64,000 nt of DNA from Tethya wilhelma (Eukaryota > Porifera > Demospongiae > Tethyida > Tethyidae), in assembly GCA_964030475.1 (NCBI GenBank), contig CAXIPT010000008.1, positions 139,475 to 203,474 on the forward strand. Direction: 5' to 3'. How positions within the stretch are numbered: the first letter of the stretch is position 1; every line of letters begins with the position of its first letter. This document shows, one piece after another, positions 62,085-64,000 of this stretch. Under the pieces are notes generated by a model that searched no databases, was not told the origin of the DNA, and saw only the letters and a program-made list of their open reading frames with translations. The translations under genes were made by a program, and so were the position numbers.

Positions 62085-64000
62085 TAGCCAATTTCGAAGC
62101 TTCAGATCCCGACATAGTCAATAGCATGATCGAATACTCCATTACAAATGGAAATACTGACTCACTGTTTGCTATTGATGGGAATGGAAATGTCTCCACA
62201 TTGCAGTCACTCTTTGCTCGAGTTGGCACCTACAATCTCACCATACAAGCTGCCAATCCTCCCGATTCTGTGGGTACTTTGTCCTCAACAGCCCAGCTTG
62301 AGATAAGCATTGAGCCTGTCAATAACTTCTCTCCCGAGTTTGACATGGACCAGTACTCTGTTGAAGTAAATGAGAACACTACAGTCAACTCTGTGCTGGT
62401 TACTGTAGCAGCCAATGATTCTGATATTGGGTCTGCTGGTCAGATAGTGTATGGCATAGCAGCTGGCAATGATGATGGGACATTCAGTATTGACACCACA
62501 ACTGGTGTGCTCACATTAGAATCATCTTTGGACTACGAATTGAGAACAGGCTACGACTTGATCATTAGTGCTAGTGATAGGGGCTCACCCATCCGTAGTT
62601 CAGAGGTAAATGTCACAATTCTAGTCCTTGATGATAATGACAATCCACCAGTGTTCACGGAGAGGCTTTACAATGGAACCATACTGGAAAACCTTCCACC
62701 TGGTCAGTCCATCTTGACAGTCAATACTACAGATGCCGATTCACAGATAAACTCACTAGTTAGGTTTGAAATTGATTCCAGCGCTGTGTTTGAAATCACA
62801 TCAACTGGTGTGATACAAAATACCATATCCTTCGATCGGGAATCACGTGTCAGTTACATTGCCACGGTAACGGCCATCAATGAGGGAGCAGGAGTGGTAC
62901 TAACAGCTACTGCCATGGTTCAGATTGACGTGGCCGATGTCAATGACAATGCACCTCAGTTCAGTGAGCCTCAATATAGGCGCACCCTCCAAGCTCCTGT
63001 CCCAGAGAATACCACCATCATTCAGGTCCAAGCCAACGATTTAGATGATGTTGAGCCTAATTCCCAGTTGCAGTTTAGCATTGACAATGCAAATGGCACA
63101 TTCACAATCGACCCACTGTCTGGAATAGTTTCTGTTGCTACTGAAATTAGAGTTGAAGCTAACTTCACCCTCGTAGTGACTGTATCTGACCTTGGAACAC
63201 CACCCCTCTCCAACCAGTCCTTGATACTAGTGTTTGTCCTCCCAGCTGATGATCTGACTGTCGGCCGAGAGAGAGATGTCACGTTTACAACTACTCGTGG
63301 TGTTCATCTCATCAGCACACCGCTTGAAATAGCAGAAGACACTTACCAACAACAATATGGCTTTGTAGTTGGTAGAGACGTTCGTGAAACACGTACCATC
63401 ACAGCTTCTTTGGGCTCTTTGTCAGACACTTTGATGAACATCTCTCCAATGGATCTTCCAGCTGCCAGTGTGAAGGCTGTTCTCATTACTAGTGAAGTAT
63501 GGCACGATAGTCCTCAAGTATTAGTCACAGTGCAAGTAAGGGATCAAGCTTTCAATGTGCACCTACAGCAGACAGTGATGGCTGTTGTCACTCATCCAGT
63601 ATTAGGTAGTGTTGAAGCTAGCTGCCTGACTCAATCCTCTCATGGCATCTGTACAGTATCTGTGACCATTCCCGATAATTGGTTCTTGAGTCAGACATCT
63701 GTGGTTGTTGAATATGCACTTTCGATGATTTCTCTTCAAACGTTAGGTTCAGTCAGCATACAAGCAAGACCTGTGTTTGTAACTGGAAGCAACATATACG
63801 TGTTCATAGAGATGCCACTGCGAAATCTTTTCAGAAATGATCTCTTTACCATTTCAGTTTATGGAGAAGCTGGTACAAAGGCTGTTGGATCGTACACCAT
63901 CACAGTCAGCACAGCTAGTGATATCACACTAGTAAGGTTGAATGCTGACAGCAATGTTTGGCAGGCTGTGACTCGGACAGGCTCTGGTGGGTCCCAAACC
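62054..64000 (+). pseudogene. Duplication 3, copy B: cadherin repeats and TMEM132-type module in a shifted frame
   Basis: The sequence restarts at ATTCCAGAATCCACAGAAGT, inside a cadherin repeat already present at 59568. Its own frame (codon starts at 62054 + 3n) is fully open to the window end and encodes the same cadherins and module-2 start with scattered substitutions. It is out of frame with the exon that runs into it, which ends at TAA 62084, and no splice acceptor precedes it. So as assembled it cannot be a continuation. The intact frame argues for a functional allele or paralogue joined wrongly rather than a decayed copy. Confidence 0.7.

Overview
The window reads as animal nuclear DNA, most likely from a demosponge such as Amphimedon queenslandica. 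Genes are packed tightly, introns are small GT-AG introns of roughly 50-700 bp, and neighbouring genes are mostly head-to-head or tail-to-tail. A giant cadherin carrying cohesin and dockerin-like modules is a combination known from sponge and choanoflagellate cadherins (coherin family). Species is an inference; the gene families are not.

Bases 1-20917 hold eight conserved eukaryotic genes: the 3' half of a BRWD/PHIP bromodomain gene (+), RMC1 (+, intronless), a divergent POU-homeobox gene (+, intronless), RBBP4 (-, 11 exons), UBE2J1 (+, 5 exons), PRIM2 (-, 11 exons), UROD (+, 7 exons) and CRYZL1 (-, 8 exons). I rebuilt every exon chain by hand and the intron phases close. RBBP4/UBE2J1 and PRIM2/UROD are divergent pairs 160-220 bp apart, and each spacer has an E2F-like TTTCCCGCC element.

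Bases 20986-64000 are dominated by one enormous secreted or cell-surface gene on the + strand. Its head (signal peptide, LamG-like jelly roll, laminin N-terminal domain, four laminin-EGF repeats, furin-like Cys-rich region) recalls usherin. A very long cadherin array follows, interrupted by three blocks of exactly five longer cadherin-like repeats. Then comes a TMEM132-type ectodomain (N-terminal domain, cohesin, Ig-like domains), further Ig-like domains, a second cohesin, a polybasic furin-like site, a dockerin-like Ca-loop pair, more cadherins and a second TMEM132-type module. With duplicated segments merged the protein exceeds 10,000 residues and is still incomplete at the window edge.

This locus is broken by three direct duplications: 20986-23244 with 25314-27551, 40338-43355 with 45503-48520, and 59568-61514 with 62054-64000. 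Each second copy restarts upstream of where the first copy breaks. Inserted between the first pair is an unrecognised 4-exon minus-strand gene. Between the second pair is a stretch with a Thr-rich minus-strand ORF, next to an undetermined base. In pairs 1 and 2 the copies diverge and then become virtually identical up to the break, which suggests joined haplotypes or assembly artefacts as much as real tandem duplication.
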